A stretch of DNA of 64,000 bases from Haemaphysalis longicornis (GCA_013339765.2 CM023449.1:222155992-222219991); one strand, 5' to 3'. Shown: positions 32,792 through 44,369, counted from the stretch's first letter. A program made the numbers and translations. The notes: a model not told the origin generated them from the sequence alone.

Positions 32792-35758
32792 TAACTATTA
32801 CCATCGTTACACTATTGTGAACTGTCTATAGTATTTTCTTTCTACCGTCACAGCTGATTTTGGAATGCTTGAATATTGATGTTTTCTATTTCATTTACCT
32901 GTAGCTACAATACTTTTTCTTTATTTGTATAGAAGGTACCGCTTACGGTTTCTCTGACCTTAGGACCTTCTTCGCTATATATTATGTATCTATGTCACGT
33001 TGCTTGAAATAAACGTTATTTTCAGAATCCGTTTCAAATCACAATGCAAACATTTTTCGTATATTAAACTACTGTTTAATGAATCATTCCCGCACTGAAA
33101 CTAACTATTCAAATTTATAAGTCCTCCTTTTGCGATTTTGCCTGCTTTTTTGCATGTGTGCCCTAGAGCGTCATAGCTCTGAAATTTTTCATTTTATGAC
33201 AATGTTAATAAAGCGTACTATTGGTCCTAGTTTCTGTCGTGGGTAAGGCATATGTAAACTTCTTAGAAATGTCTTTCACGTACAATTTGTAATATTTTCG
33301 GAAAAGCTTGTTATTTTTGACAACACACTGAATTTTATGGTAAAATGCAGTAATGATCCTAGCGTTAGCACGGAATGGGTTCCCTTTGCTGTACGCAAGA
33401 CATTAAAGTAGGCTTCTGCCCTAGAATGATTTCTATGTTGAGCTTTTAACTACCGAGAAAGTTTTATTGGACGAAAATATTCGGTTCTCACCCAGTCATG
33501 TTGAATATCTGTATTGGTTGTGTTCTTAGTTGTTCGTTCGCCTTCCTGTCACTTCTTACCACTTGAACTATTACCCAGAGAAATGTTTTTTGGGTTGGCA
33601 TTGTCTGTCTTTTTTCCGCTACACAGCCCCTCGTTTGAACTGCTCTTCACGTCTGAAAGTTCCCGCCCTTGTGCGCACAACGGAAACAGGCTGCTATGCC
33701 AAAATTTCTAACAAACAAGTTCACACAGGAAAGAATAGGCAAGAGGTTACCGCTTGCGGCTGTGATGGGGTTGAAGTACGCCGCTGTGAAAAAAAGAAAA
33801 CGAAGAGGAAAAAAAAATCCTTTTGAGAGCCACAAAAACTTTAATGAACTACAAAACGTTCATCAGGAAGTCTAAAACCGCTGCTGTGCTTTCCCCAGTT
33901 CTCTTAATAACTGAACTCCGAAACCTTTTCCTTCAGACACTATTTTTACGTAATATCATTCGAGTGAGGCGTAAATAATATTTGCTCTTAGGACACAAGA
34001 AAAACACGACGAAACCGTCAAAAATCGGTGCCCTTCCGCTTTCTGAAGAACGATGACCAGCGAACCTGTGTTGCGTAACGTTAGATTCGTATTAGCGGCC
34101 AATCGTCGCCCAAGTTACTTACCGAACAGTTCTGTAACCATACTGTCTCTCTAGATGGCAATATATTGAGAGCAAACAGTAATTGTGTAACGGTTACATC
34201 TTCAGAAAGAACTAATTGTGTCAGGTAAATGAAACTCGGCGTAATAATAAAGTCTTCCTAGCAGCCAATTCTCCTATAATTTGCTTCCGGATGCTTTCAA
34301 TAACACAGGGCATAGAGCCGCTTTTTTTTAATCATCCTTCCTCCGTAAATGGCCCTGCTTCACTCGCAACCAGAATGTGGAAAAGCCGGCTCATCAAGAA
34401 CAAGCTTAACCCGATCACCCTAAAGTCGGGTTCTCCTCTAAACTCAAAACCATTGCTGCGAAGGCAGTTTTCAGGCACAATACCAGCCGTCTTATATCAA
34501 AATGTGAAGGCCCTGGGACCTCTTGTATATTTTAACGTATTTTTTTTTTGATAATGGGAACTGATTTATGCGGGACGGAGAATTCTGCTTAAGAGAGAGA
34601 GTGACACGATACCAGCAGTGACTATCATCAGGGCGAGTCGTGTTGAAGCTCCACTGTTAAAAAAATTCCCGAGGTGGTTTTTGGTAAACGTTATTCTATT
34701 GTTGTTCTACCAGTGTTTAAGCGTACTAGAAGCGTGTACGCAGTGGCGGCGGTGATTACCTAGGTGGTGGTGGTACCACGTAGGGGATAGCCAAGATACG
34801 GAGGCTGTTCTGTTTTCTAATGCCTTTAAAATTTTACCAGTGCCTAATACCCACTAAAATTTCTGCACTGTGCACCTACACTGTTTGGCCCAAACAACAT
34901 AACTCAGACACCTTGCCGTAAAAATTAGTGGTCAACAGTAACCCTCATCAGTGTCGCGGGGTGCCTGTTTGCGGAACTAGAAGGAGTACTCTAAATTGAG
35001 AAGACCGGTGAGCTCTCTGCACTCTATAAAGTGCTCGTAGAACGTTTTCAACACAGTGCTTTAGAATGAATGATCAATCGGGGTGGCCGAGTGTGCAACT
35101 TCGGCGAATGTCTTGGCCGAGCACTCAATTTGAGTGAAAAAGGGAATCATGCGCAGGTACATTGCGCATTGCAACACCGTATTCACTCCTTTCGTGTTGT
35201 CTCTGCGCACATGCACTTTTTTTTAGTAATTTACGTTGGGCTTTGTCATTTGTTGAGTTTGCACACTTGGTCACTTCAAATTGGTGGTTCTGGAGGGCTG
35301 TGGTGGAGACGACTTTCGGGGACTTGTGAGTGTGTAGCTACAGTGCTCACCCTGATTACCACTATTGAGCCCGATGCGCTTGAGATGCCTCATATGCGCT
35401 GCTGCAGATTGCCCGCTAGCCCTTCCCGAAGTATTTTTTTGTCGGGCTTTTTCCATTCAACCCTCACGAAAGGCGGCAAGGAAGAGAACACGAAGCCAGT
35501 GTGGGTGATTATAATTACAGGAACAGCTGAATGTGCTCGCTGCTCGTTTTCAAACATGTCGCTGCATAGCTCGGCCATTTTCAGCCAATACGAAAGCCAA
35601 ATGTCGCGTGTGTATACCACCCTCCCGTTAGATAAGAAGATACTGCTTTCTCCATTTCTTGCATTCAGCGGTGAACTTGCATTGCTGCGGCATAACGGTC
35701 ATACGTGCAATGAGTTTGAGCTGTTACAGTGGCTGAAGTTTTCGATCTCAGTCCATTC
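32792..35758. other. No gene recognised
   Basis: AT-rich sequence. A 230-codon plus frame at 35070-35762 is the longest non-transposon frame here, but it has no domain, no codon regularity and overlaps other frames. I do not call it a gene. Confidence 0.35.
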
Positions 35759-35992
35759 TTAATCATAAAACTGTCTGACGGGATCACCCACGTGATCACA
35801 TCTTCTTTTGCTACCACCTATAGTGGTAGCTAAAGTATTGCTGCTGGAGCATGTTTCCAAACTTTCTGTTGAGCTATCGAAGTCTATTAATGTGCCAGTT
35901 TGTGAGAACAAGCATGCAGCATTATGAAGCCGCTGTGGCATTTCTGCCACGATCACGCCCGTTGCCACGAATACCAAGAGAAATTTCGTCAT
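35759..35992 (-). CDS. Possible small secreted protein with signal peptide
   Basis: From the ATG at 35992 the minus strand reads MTKFLLVFVATGVIVAEM, a classic basic-then-apolar signal sequence, followed by a polar part with three cysteines and a stop at 35761-35759. The total is 77 codons. The mature part (AACLFSQTGTLIDFDSS and CSSSNTL) is serine/threonine-rich. I cannot match it to a family. It could be a complete short secreted peptide, or a first exon whose real donor lies inside. No promoter was identified. Random frames with apolar starts do occur, so confidence is low. Confidence 0.3.
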   Translation of the reverse strand: MTKFLLVFVATGVIVAEMPQRLHNAACLFSQTGTLIDFDSSTESLETCSSSNTLATTIGGSKRRCDHVGDPVRQFYD

Positions 35993-37009
35993 CGACACTG
36001 AGAGCCGCTAAGATAAAGTTGGTGCACCAGACAAGTCAAGCCAAACTTCAGCGACAATACTGCCGCAGTGCTGTCATCGTGCGAGCCCGTTAGTGTATCC
36101 TCTTGTGGCGGCTTCCGTGTTACAATCCTCCATCTGGGTATGCGCGACAGCGCCTCTAAGAAAAGCAATGGGAAAGGAGAAAAGAACGAGGACCGAGACG
36201 CGTTCTGCCTGTTCTGCCAGCGCTACTGCATCACGGCCTAGTGTGTTTTGTCACGGTGTGGATACGCCATTAAACTCTCCTATTTCATTTTGCAGTGACA
36301 ATATGAACGAAAACCTTTGACCTACGACCTTCCTTGACAAGCACCACTTATCAGCCCTCTCGCCGACCTCCCTATAGGCCACGACGTCACACTGTATATA
36401 TCTGTACCTCCCATAGCCTTACACCCTTGCGAGCGAACTTCTGACCATCTGCCTCAATAGTCGTAGAAACATGAATGACATTCAATTCACACATTATTTT
36501 CCATACGTAATGGCGCTCATGCAATAAAAAAACCACGGGAATCCGATACCTGGCACTCCCCGCGCAACAATAACGCACAGAAAGGTACTGCTCCTATATA
36601 ATACACAGCCGTCTGAAACGTGTGCATCGTGTACACCCTTTGTATATCTCTGTTCACGTAAAAACGGACTCGGCTCGAATCCCTTTATTTGGTTTGTTTT
36701 AAATGTTACCAAGTGCCCCACCTATTTCCGACGGAATTATTTTACGCCGCGTATGCAGACACTCATCCCGGCCCAATGCTATATACCTTACCAAATTCGA
36801 GCGATGAGCGTGACTTCTCATAACTTAAGCAAACAGGTATAAAACGATCGGCTATGGCGCCCTCGCGTGACCATTTATAATTAAACTTCGATGATTAAAT
36901 CCTGACACTTCTGCCGTCTCTTTAAGGATGAGAGCGTCAAGAAAGTGCGCTGCCCTGTGTTATCACGAGTGGAAGACTTCCGCAAAATTCTACCTTTACA
37001 GAACGGGCG
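35993..37009. other. No gene recognised
   Basis: No splice-supported exon or repeat was identified. Confidence 0.35.
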
Positions 37010-37308
37010 CTATAAACGCTTACGATCTTCGGGTGGACTAAGGGGCTTGGGGGTGTAGTAATAGGGCTCCGGCGGCACGTCATACGTGAACACGACGTGG
37101 TGCGGAGCGGTAGGCATTGGAGGCAGCCCGCCGGCGTGTTTCAGAAGAGGCTTTCGGTGCGGTTCGGCTGCTGGGATGAAACCGGAGGCATTCAGATTCG
37201 GAGGCGCCGGACCGTAAAAGGGAGGAGCCGCCATCGCTCCGCCTTGTGGAAACTTGGGTGTTGGCACCCCGCCGGGAAGGAGCTGAGCCATGGTAATATC
37301 GAATTCGA
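37010..37308 (-). CDS. Possible proline-rich terminal exon
   Basis: A pyrimidine-rich run ending attatcctcag precedes this minus frame, which is open for about 98 codons to a stop at 37012-37010. It reads MAQLLPGGVPTPKFPQGG, then PPFYGPAPPNLNASG and EPYYYTPKPLSPPED. Proline, tyrosine and glycine dominate and there is little low-complexity bias at the DNA level, which suggests real coding. Upstream, the same frame encodes a long I/V/F run, but that run is the complement of a GAT/GAC microsatellite and may be fortuitous. A TATA promoter and short first exon lie 3.5 kb upstream on the same strand. No family is recognised. Confidence 0.4.
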
Positions 37309-38171
37309 CTGAGGATAATGACGACGATGACGATGATGTAGATTGCACAACCATTATTACAGCCGTGATGATGAAGACGACGATGAATATGACGAATATG
37401 ATGATTAAGACGAAAGGCGAAAGCAGTTAAAAAAGACGCAGCGTTTAAAGTGCCGTCCGACGACATTCGAACGTTTAATGCTGAGCCTGTGTGTTGAGGT
37501 TCCACCTTAGCTTGCTGATATCGATGTCGTGGTTCGACTCCTGTTATTGCCTCATTTATTTGCTCCACCCTTAGTCTAACTGATACTTTTTATTGCTTAG
37601 CTTAGTTGTTGGTGTTTTAAATGATTTCTTTCTTTTCTTTAGGTTATGTTAGGTCCCATAAGGCTAAGTTACGTTAGCTAAGGAAGACCGAAGCGGTGCC
37701 ATACGCGATATTTTTTCACAAAGTGACGATGGGCGTCGCTTTAGTCGAGTGCATATGGTACCATCCGAGGTCATTCTAGATGCAGCCTTAAAGAAAACAG
37801 TTCTCAGTCGGAACAACGGCTATTAGTTAGTGAAAGTTGTTTGCTGTTAACAAGCTTTAAGGTGAGCCTGGTGGTGTGGAATTGGTTGCTCACATGCGCT
37901 CTTCAAAATGTGACTGAGTCGGGGACATAATACACGAAATAAACCCCACACATTGAAACAATTAAACAATGTAAGATACCTTGCAAGCAACCCTTAAAAA
38001 AAGAAAAGGCCTTTGGTATACGCCTTGTACCGGAGATAGAGAAACAATATAATAAAGAAAAATGATCTGTAACTCCCTCGTAGAAAAACGTAGCAATATC
38101 CCTTGGTAGCGATCTTGTTTGTAACCACCAGGTGTCTCGAGGCGTAGAAATATTTTTCCGAATGGGGAGCC

Positions 38172-38433
38172 AAAATATTTCACCATCTTCCCGTAGGGCA
38201 ACCCTGATAGGCATGCGAAGCAGCCATGGGGTCGACTCAAGTTCCCATTAGTTTTCAGTTCGTCGTTTCCGTTAAGTTGAGGTTCGTAGCTACCGTTATA
38301 TTTACCGTTTTGTTTCCATGGTAACTACGAAACTTTTCACTTACAAGAACTACCAAATGGGAACTTGCGTTGACCCCATTGCTGCTTCGTATATACTACT
38401 CACGGTTCCCCAACGGGAAGATGGTGAAATTTT
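38172..38433. mobile_element. Fold-back element with ~79-bp inverted arms
   Basis: The left arm starts AAAATATTTCACCATCTTCC (38172) and runs through ATGCGAAGCAG to GTTCCCATTA (38250). The right arm (38355-38433) is its inverse, ending GGGAAGATGGTGAAATTTT. The roughly 100-base loop contains a further inverted pair (TTCGTAGCTACC / GGTAACTACGAA). A diverged left arm recurs at 57610-57702 and a right arm near 57967-57985. The element has no coding frame. Confidence 0.85.
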
Positions 38434-38639
38434 ATTGCGGGGGGAGGGGGGGGGGGGAGGTGTTAGAGTGAAGAGGCAAGTGGCACACACTGTTTACTCG
38501 GCGTAGTTGCGAATGACGTTGCTGTTGTTGGCGCCATCGGCTTCAGGGATGTTACCTAACTCTTGTTGCAGCACGCCGATGGCCACGTTCCGGTACTGTT
38601 CGTTCTGGATGCTTCCGGCTTTGGTCAAGTTGTTATCGA

Positions 38640-39020
38640 ACCAAAGCCGGTGGCACACACTGCAGCTGTTCCCGAATCCGCTGCTCGGCGTTGACGTTGC
38701 GATTCGGCTTCGCCAGCCTTCGTTGCATCCGTAGCTTCTCGACGGTGTTTATGGCGCCCTTCAGCTTCCCGAGCCCGAAGCTCAGGATCGTCTTTGCGAC
38801 GTTGACGTGCGGCTTCAGCTGCGCGAGCCCTCGTTGCATCAGTAGCAGCTTCTTGGCGGCGTTGCCGTTTCCTTTCGGCTTCGCGAGTCCGAAGGTCGGT
38901 ATCGGCCTGTCGCCGCTGCCGTTTCGTGGCAGCGTCTCAAGGCCTCTTCTCCGCGGCACTGTCCGCGGCGCTGACACTGGCGTTGACGCTAAAGTTGCAG
39001 GTGGCGTTACCGGCGTCGTT
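38640..39020 (-). pseudogene. 54-bp tandem repeat encoding Arg-rich 18-residue units (copy A)
   Basis: One minus-strand frame reads successive units KRQRRQADTDLRTREAER, KRQRRQEAATD, ARQRRKDDPELRAREAEG and QRQRRAADSG. Unit length is 18 residues (54 bases), with one of 20. The pattern RQRR-x-AD-x-x-LR-x-REAE would form a highly charged helix. A second copy on the opposite strand lies at 53109-53325. Both copies sit inside elements with 'gggaagatgg' and 'gcatctaa' type ends. I know of similar Arg/Ala/Glu repeats in tick genomes but not of an assigned function. Confidence 0.6.
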
Positions 39021-39052
39021 GCCCGTGGCCCTCATCGCGCGTTGTGGGAGGA

Positions 39053-39265
39053 AGTTCCCCTACGGGAAGATGATGGCGGTGGTTGAACGCGAAGCTACCT
39101 CGTGATGGATTCTTTGGTTGGCCAATACCAAGGGCATTCTGCCACAATCATCATCAGTGGTACCTGGCCAGGCATGCGCAGTGGGGGTGTGGACGCCGCA
39201 CAACGGCGCCCACACAACGGCGAAGGGAACAGGCGCCACCATAAACTGCTCCGCATCTAAACAGG
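39053..39265 (+). repeat. ~150-bp interspersed unit, dispersed copy
   Basis: From CCCCTACGGGAAGATG through 'ggttgaacgcgaagcta', 'gtgatggattctttggttgg' and 'aggcatgcgcagtgggggtg', this matches both tandem units at 57967-58112 and 58119-58265. It ends at 'ctccgcatctaaa', related to the 'gctttgcatctaaa' end at 58312-58325. Confidence 0.85.
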
Positions 39266-39332
39266 AACAAGGGCACGCTCAGGGTTTGCGCCCCTGTCAT
39301 GGGAATGAACCTAGGTTCGGGGTTTCCGTTTT

Positions 39333-39763
39333 AAGTGCGAATGCACTTCTTAAGCGACCCTGAACCTGCGTCCACCGGTGATGTCCGCATAGCATACCCA
39401 CGTGCGGGATTGGCCAGGAATCTCCTCGTCTTCCTTGGCAACGGGGGGAGATGGGCGCGCGCTGCCTGGCCGCTGACATGGCACATACCCACGTGGGGGA
39501 TTGGCCAGGAATCGGGCGTGAGAAGGGCTAATGCACCCGCTTAAAGGAGTACTGACACGAAATTTCAAAGCTGAGATCCGCTCTAGCAATCAAGTACAAC
39601 GACAACACAAATAGGTGTCTGTGAATAAATGCATCTTTCTTTCTTTGTAGTTGTGTGTGTGTGTGATCTCTCTTTCGCGAACATTACCGAACCGCGCAAA
39701 TTCAACTCGTGCATTCGCACTTTCACGTTCTTCCCCTCGGGGAAATGCGGGGAATTTTTGAGT
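39333..39763 (+). mobile_element. Inverted-repeat element of the TGCGAATGCA family, copy 1
   Basis: The left end AAGTGCGAATGCACTT (39333-39348) is itself palindromic and is inverted at 39709-39722 (GTGCATTCGCACTT). Beyond the right end come 'cccctcggggaaatgcgggg' and a T-run, as in copy 3 (54906-55358). Inside are two direct copies of a GGGATTGGCCAGGAATC segment (about 39409 and 39499) and, at 39541-39585, a fragment of the 'aaaggagtactgacac' family also found at 51312. Confidence 0.75.
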
Positions 39764-40706
39764 CAGAGCAATGTGCGTGCCATTTAGATGCATAACTGAT
39801 TCCCCGTTTCCAAAGAAATTCAGATCCTTGGCGTACGTCTTTAAATACAACCTTCTCCGGGTTGGTCAAACGGCTCCTATTATTCTTGTTTTTACAGCCT
39901 CTACTAGAAAACAGCACACACGAATGCAAAGAATGTTCTACAAACTAATTTTATGTGCTTGGCTCGCCATTTTTAAGGTATTGGAAAGACCATATGGAGT
40001 AACTAAATTTTACATGAAACGACGAGACTTAATGCTCCATTGTGGCACCCTGCAGTGTTGCAATGACCCATTCAGGCCTTAATAATTCGTTAAAAAGTTA
40101 GGCATCCACTCTCAAATAATGTAGCAATCTTAAGTCAAATATGAAATGAAATGGTCCAAGAAACCGTCAGTAATGTAGCCTGATTTTTGGGGGGCATTAG
40201 CAAGTATTGAAAATATAGCTCTGGTGTATAGTGAGATTGCGCACCTAAAAAGTGAATCATCGATTGCTACCAAAATAATGTAACTACTGCGACAATGAAG
40301 CTCTTCATTCCTTCCTTCTGCGCTTTAATAAAAAGGAAAATGGTACTGTCGGTTTGTCTAGCCACTTCTTTTATTATTTTATATTGCGGAGCAATCAAAG
40401 CGATTTCAGATGAAGACTAAGATGAAGATCTGTAATACCGTGAGTTTGAAACTTTGCGGGAAATCTTCTTGGGCATTGCTCTTGTAAAAATTGGCTGAAA
40501 GTGACGTATTACAATCAATCCGTATTAGCAGCCTTAATGGCATCACGAGACCATGGCTGATCCACCACAGGCACGGAAGCGAGAGGTGAAGAATGTCAGT
40601 TACTTGCGTGAATCCAAGATACACAGCCGCGGCTCACAGATTCATGAACGTCTTTGAAACGGTGAGTTTTCTCTTACGGTTACATCCATCAATAGTTTAG
40701 TACAGT
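39764..40706. other. No gene recognised
   Basis: If the promoter at 40.9 kb and the exon at 37.0 kb are one gene, this is intron. No internal exon was identified. Confidence 0.35.
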
Positions 40707-40708
40707 AC

Positions 40709-40744
40709 CTGTTTTTCTTCGGGGCTGGCGAAGCGCGTAGTCAT
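40709..40744 (-). CDS. Possible first coding exon, 12 codons
   Basis: On the minus strand ATG at 40744 in the context gcagtgATGAC opens the frame MTTRFASPEEKQ, which ends exactly at a donor AG|gtactg (40708). The leader begins after a TATA box 146 bases upstream. The exon closes on a codon boundary. The candidate last exon at 37308 needs two bases of a split codon, so at least one more exon would be needed between them. No family can be read from 12 residues. Confidence 0.3.
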
Positions 40745-40889
40745 CACTGCCTCCTGGCTTGGGGAAGCCGAGCGCCACGACGGTCGAGTGAGAGCACAGT
40801 TGGGGCAGCGACCGGGCTTCCGCAACGATGAGCACAATGGCGGATGACACAATGGGGGCGAACCTGGATCTTGGGATCGGGTGTGCGGC

Positions 40890-40895
40890 TTTATA
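40890..40895 (-). promoter_or_regulatory. Candidate TATA box
   Basis: TATAAA on the minus strand (GTATAAAGCCGC context) lies about 150 bases upstream of the ATG at 40744. The leader between them is GC-rich and open. A start site near 40864 is expected from normal TATA spacing. This is a plausible core promoter, but there is no expression evidence. Confidence 0.35.
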
Positions 40896-41619
40896 CCACG
40901 TGCGCTGTACCATTGCCTTCAGTGATGGGCTGCCATGTTGCGCTGCCCTTGAGACTGCATAATCCTAAGGCTGCACGGAGAGCTTTACCGATGCCAGCAG
41001 AACGTGCAAATGAAGCTTGATGTACCGTCGGCGTCCTTTTCAAAGCTTGATATATAATTTTTCCTGTAATCCGTGAGAAAGATCGCCCCAACTCTCGTAC
41101 CCCTTTTGTTGTGTTCTAATTTTGATCGAACTGGGCACAAACATTCTGGCATAAAAAAAATTGCACTGCGAACATATCGTTTTTCACGAACAGGCGTATA
41201 ATCGGCAGACTTGTTATGTCAGCAAAATCTATTGGGATTTAGTGCTGTCAGCGCTGTTTCCTACTTTAGTTGCATGCTCGTGCACTGCATTTTTTTCCTT
41301 TATTGCCTGCTACAAAGTACACATATTCAACACAAACACTTCAGCCTTTCTTTGGCTGATCATTGATATCAAAACTTTTTCAGACAAACAAGAGCGTCAA
41401 GAATTTCCGTCCACTAAGGCGGCTCTGCCTGGGTAACGAATATATCGCGAATATACGCAATGCTCTCAACTGCAGTGTGTAGTCATAATGCAACCACTCA
41501 CCAAAAAACCTTATATCGGTCGTAAACGTCACATTCCTCAGAAAAAAACCACCCAAAAGCCTTTCCAACTAGCTCAGCGCAACGCACATATTGCCGAGTA
41601 GTGTGACCCCGCATTGAAG

Positions 41620-42065
41620 GACTGCAGCAGCATCTGCAGCAGCAGCAACAACAAGAAGAGAAGCGACAATTACAATAGCTACTACAGCTGCAATTACAAC
41701 AGCGAGAGCAGCGCAACAACAACAGTGACAACAACAGCAACGCTGCTGTTGTCACTGAACAACAGCTACAACAATTACAACAGCGACGCTAAAAATTACA
41801 GCAATTACGACAACAACAATTACAGCAGCGACAACAACAACTACAAAACAAGTACAACTGCAATGGCAACAATTAAAGCAATAACAACTACAACAAAAAC
41901 AACAGCAAAACCAGCGGCAAGAACAACAAAAACAACGGTAACAGCACCAACAGCCACAACAGCAATAAAAATTACAACAGCGACGATATCAACTGCAACG
42001 ACAGCACCAACAAACCAACATGTACAACGGTGACAACAACAACAATTACAGCAACGACAACAACA
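41620..42065 (+). repeat. Degenerate (CAA/CAG)n trinucleotide tract
   Basis: About 445 bases are dominated by ACAACA, CAGCAA and TACAAC units on the plus strand. The Asn/Thr/Ser-rich plus frame and the Cys/Val-rich minus frame are products of the repeat, not genes. The tract ends about 250 bases before the first ADAM10-like exon. Confidence 0.9.
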
Positions 42066-42313
42066 CCGCAACATCGAAATAGAAAGCCGTGACCGTGTGA
42101 GATTTGCGTTGCCGCGCTCACTGATAAAAATAATCTCACGCGGGCTAGCAGCGGTCCGGCGCGACGAAGTACCGTAGATCATGTGCCGAAAAAGCGCACA
42201 GGCTCTATGTGGTTCGGCCCTTTTATTCGACTTTCCCCTTAGTTTTCTCAGCAAGAAAAGACCTAATCATACCGCGTTACATGCGCAGCGGCCTCAGCGG
42301 GCTTATGCGACAG

Positions 42314-42476
42314 AAACCGGATGGTACCAGCGGATTTGCAAAACCCGATGGGTGGTATGGTGAAGACCAACGTCACCACTGGGATAATAACGTTTGTAAA
42401 CTACGGCGAGAACGTTAGCCCCGCCGTCACCGAGATCACCTTGTGGCACGAGATCGGGCACATCTTCGACAAACCC
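42314..42476 (+). pseudogene. ADAM10-like exon A: zinc-binding region
   Basis: Bordered by an acceptor gcgacag and a donor gtgagt (42477). The main frame from about 42360 reads TTGIITFVNYGENVSPAVTE and ITLWHEIGHIFDKP, which closely follows the region around the active-site helix of ADAM10 (a membrane metalloprotease that sheds Notch and other surface proteins). The exon ends on a codon boundary so that the next exon supplies the third zinc histidine. In the motif HExxHxxGxxHD the glycine is replaced by aspartate. The first ~45 bases fit ADAM10 better in another frame (KPDGTSG), suggesting a one-base deletion near 42355-42365. This is a diverged paralogue, probably non-functional. Confidence 0.7.
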
Positions 42477-43616
42477 GTGAGTGCTCTCGTTTGGCAAACT
42501 ATCGTGATAGAACGTCTTGCGCCTTAAAGACACGTACGTTTTTTCTCAAAGACATGAAAAATACATCGTACCCTATATAAAATCTTCGCCTAAAAAACGG
42601 AGTTCTTCCTTTGGCTGCGCTTTACGGAATCACTTCCTTGTGAACGGGCATAATAAAACGCAGAAAAAAATCCCAAATTTGTTGAGGGAAGTGACTCGAT
42701 TTGCTAGGAACTCCTTGCATACGAACATGCGCGTACCGGATAATCTGTTTTGTCTCTTTCAAATGTAAAGGCATTTTTCGATGGGGGGGCGGGGGGGGGG
42801 GGCGGGGAGGCTGGGTTCCGCAGCTACTTTCCAGCACGTGCAAATTGGTCGAAGCGAATTTAGCCCATAACGTCATCATATTTAGTGAACGATGTGGTCG
42901 TCTGATATGGGTTGAGGTGCCCTGCGGTATGAGCTTCTCTGGCAAAGCCAATGAGGGCGCTTTGCGGTATTGCTGGACGAAATTCTGCCGCAGTTCTGGT
43001 CTTCATTAAGCTGTGTTTGTCGTAACGAGAGGAGAAAACAAGGCTAAGAAACGAAGACAGAGCAGGGTTTTAATCACGGGTGCCACTGGGAGGATACCGT
43101 CGGAGTTTCGTGTCACTCGGTGCTGAAACGAAACCCCTGGTCCAGTGGTTCCGGTACTTGGGGTCGTTAGCTGTTCCCTGCTTTGGGTGAACAGGTTTAT
43201 TATCTTAAATTGCGAAGATTATTTGCGACATTTTGTTATGCGTGGTAGTGTGTAATAGTTTGATTTAGTGGGGAATGCAGTGTGGACGTATACTTCCTCT
43301 GCGACTGCGACCGTCAGGAAGTGCCTTTCTCGGAAATCTGCCATTGGCGCTGGTAGGAGGCGAAAGCTTTCCTAAATGCGGGCCGGGCCTTCACTGACAG
43401 ATCCTTGGGGACAGTTTAGAATGTCGGTGATATGGTCTTCGTTAGATGCAATGCCAAATGTATGCAGTGTTGCCAACAACATAGAATAATGTAAAACTAA
43501 CTGCCACTAAAGCTAGAATGCGCCTGTACGTGCGAGTAGCTACTTTTAGAGCACAGTACGCAACAACGGCGATTGAGTAGCCCTAAGTATTTAACAGCCA
43601 ACATATTTAGCAAATA
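42477..43616. other. Intron sequence of the ADAM10-like gene, nothing recognised
   Basis: A G-run at 42784-42806 and generic AT/GC sequence; no exon or named repeat recognised. Confidence 0.35.
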
Positions 43617-43740
43617 GTTATTTTTGTGTCCGCAGTTAAAAATACCAAGAAAAGGCCGAGCATACCCACTGATGGAGATTGGCCAAGAATGGCGGGCATA
43701 TCCCCTAACGGAGATTAGACAATATTGACCAAAAAGTGCA
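43617..43740 (-). repeat. Inverted copy of the 6717-6862 repeat
   Basis: Read on the minus strand it runs from 'ctttttggtcaat' through 'taatctccgtta' and 'ttggccaatctcc' to 'tttttaactgcggacac', matching the block at 6717-6862. With 44370-44500 it forms one larger element that has been split by the MITE at 43861-44343. Confidence 0.75.
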
Positions 43741-43860
43741 TACCCATGCGCTTAGAGAATTTGGCCTGGAGTAGCCGAAAAAATCCGGCGTTCACTGGCT
43801 ACGAGAACGACAAGTCATTGCGTACGCTTCTCTAAGGTGATGTTTTATGATTATGTCTTC

Positions 43861-44343
43861 AAGAAAAAAAAAAAAAAACTCCCCCCACCTCCCCGAAGGA
43901 AATCGTGCGGAAATGCGAATGCATTGGGTGCACCGATGAGTGCGCTGCGGCAAGCAGTCACGGAGAGAGGCGCGCGATCCACTGCATATATATATATTTT
44001 TCCGAGCGCAGCGAGCGGAGAGAGGGTACGCGGAGAGGAGAGAGAGACCCGCGCAACACGCCCGCCCCGCGCGCGAGCTCTCTCCGCCGAGCTCCGCGAT
44101 GCGAGCGCCCTCACAAGCCCGAGCGCGCTCCTCCTCTCCACTCACTCTCCGCTACTCCGCCCGAGCTCCGCGATGCGAGCGCCCTCACACGCCGAGCTCG
44201 CTCCTCCTCTCCCCTTGCCCTCCGCTACTCCCGCCCGAGCTACCACCTGCTCCGGTTGCTAGGCGCGCCACGCGCCACAGCTGTTGCTAGGCGCACGCCG
44301 GCCAACGCACGACAACCCCCGACTAAGAAATGCATTCGCATTT
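43861..44343 (-). mobile_element. TGCGAATGCA-family element, copy 2, nested in another repeat
   Basis: AAATGCGAATGCATT (43911-43925) is repeated in perfect inversion as AATGCATTCGCATTT (44329-44343). The left flank, an A-run plus CCCC-rich stretch, is the complement of the T-run end of copy 3, so this copy is in reverse. The interior is very rich in C, G and 'gagagag/ctctcc', with a near-duplicate 'gagctccgcgatgcgagcgccctcaca' segment at about 44090 and 44164. A TATATATATA run at 43987-43996 is present. No coding frame. Confidence 0.75.
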
Positions 44344-44369
44344 AAAACGAAGGAAGCTCACACGTATAG

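Noticed and set aside
35070..35762. 230-codon plus-strand frame, the longest outside transposons
   Set aside because: No domain, no signal or splice support, mixed low-quality composition, and opposing frames overlap it. Length alone is expected occasionally in 64 kb.
37312..37390. Apparent transmembrane helix upstream of the proline-rich exon
   Set aside because: The I/V/F run is the complement of a GAT/GAC-type simple repeat, and a stop lies just upstream with no acceptor between. Probably fortuitous.
41614..42254. Asn/Thr-rich (+) and Cys/Val-rich (-) frames of about 140 codons
   Set aside because: They are the six-frame readings of a degenerate CAA/CAG microsatellite.
43792..44345. Several long Ser/Pro/Arg-rich frames
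   Set aside because: All frames are open because the MITE interior is CpG- and CT-rich; none has a motif.
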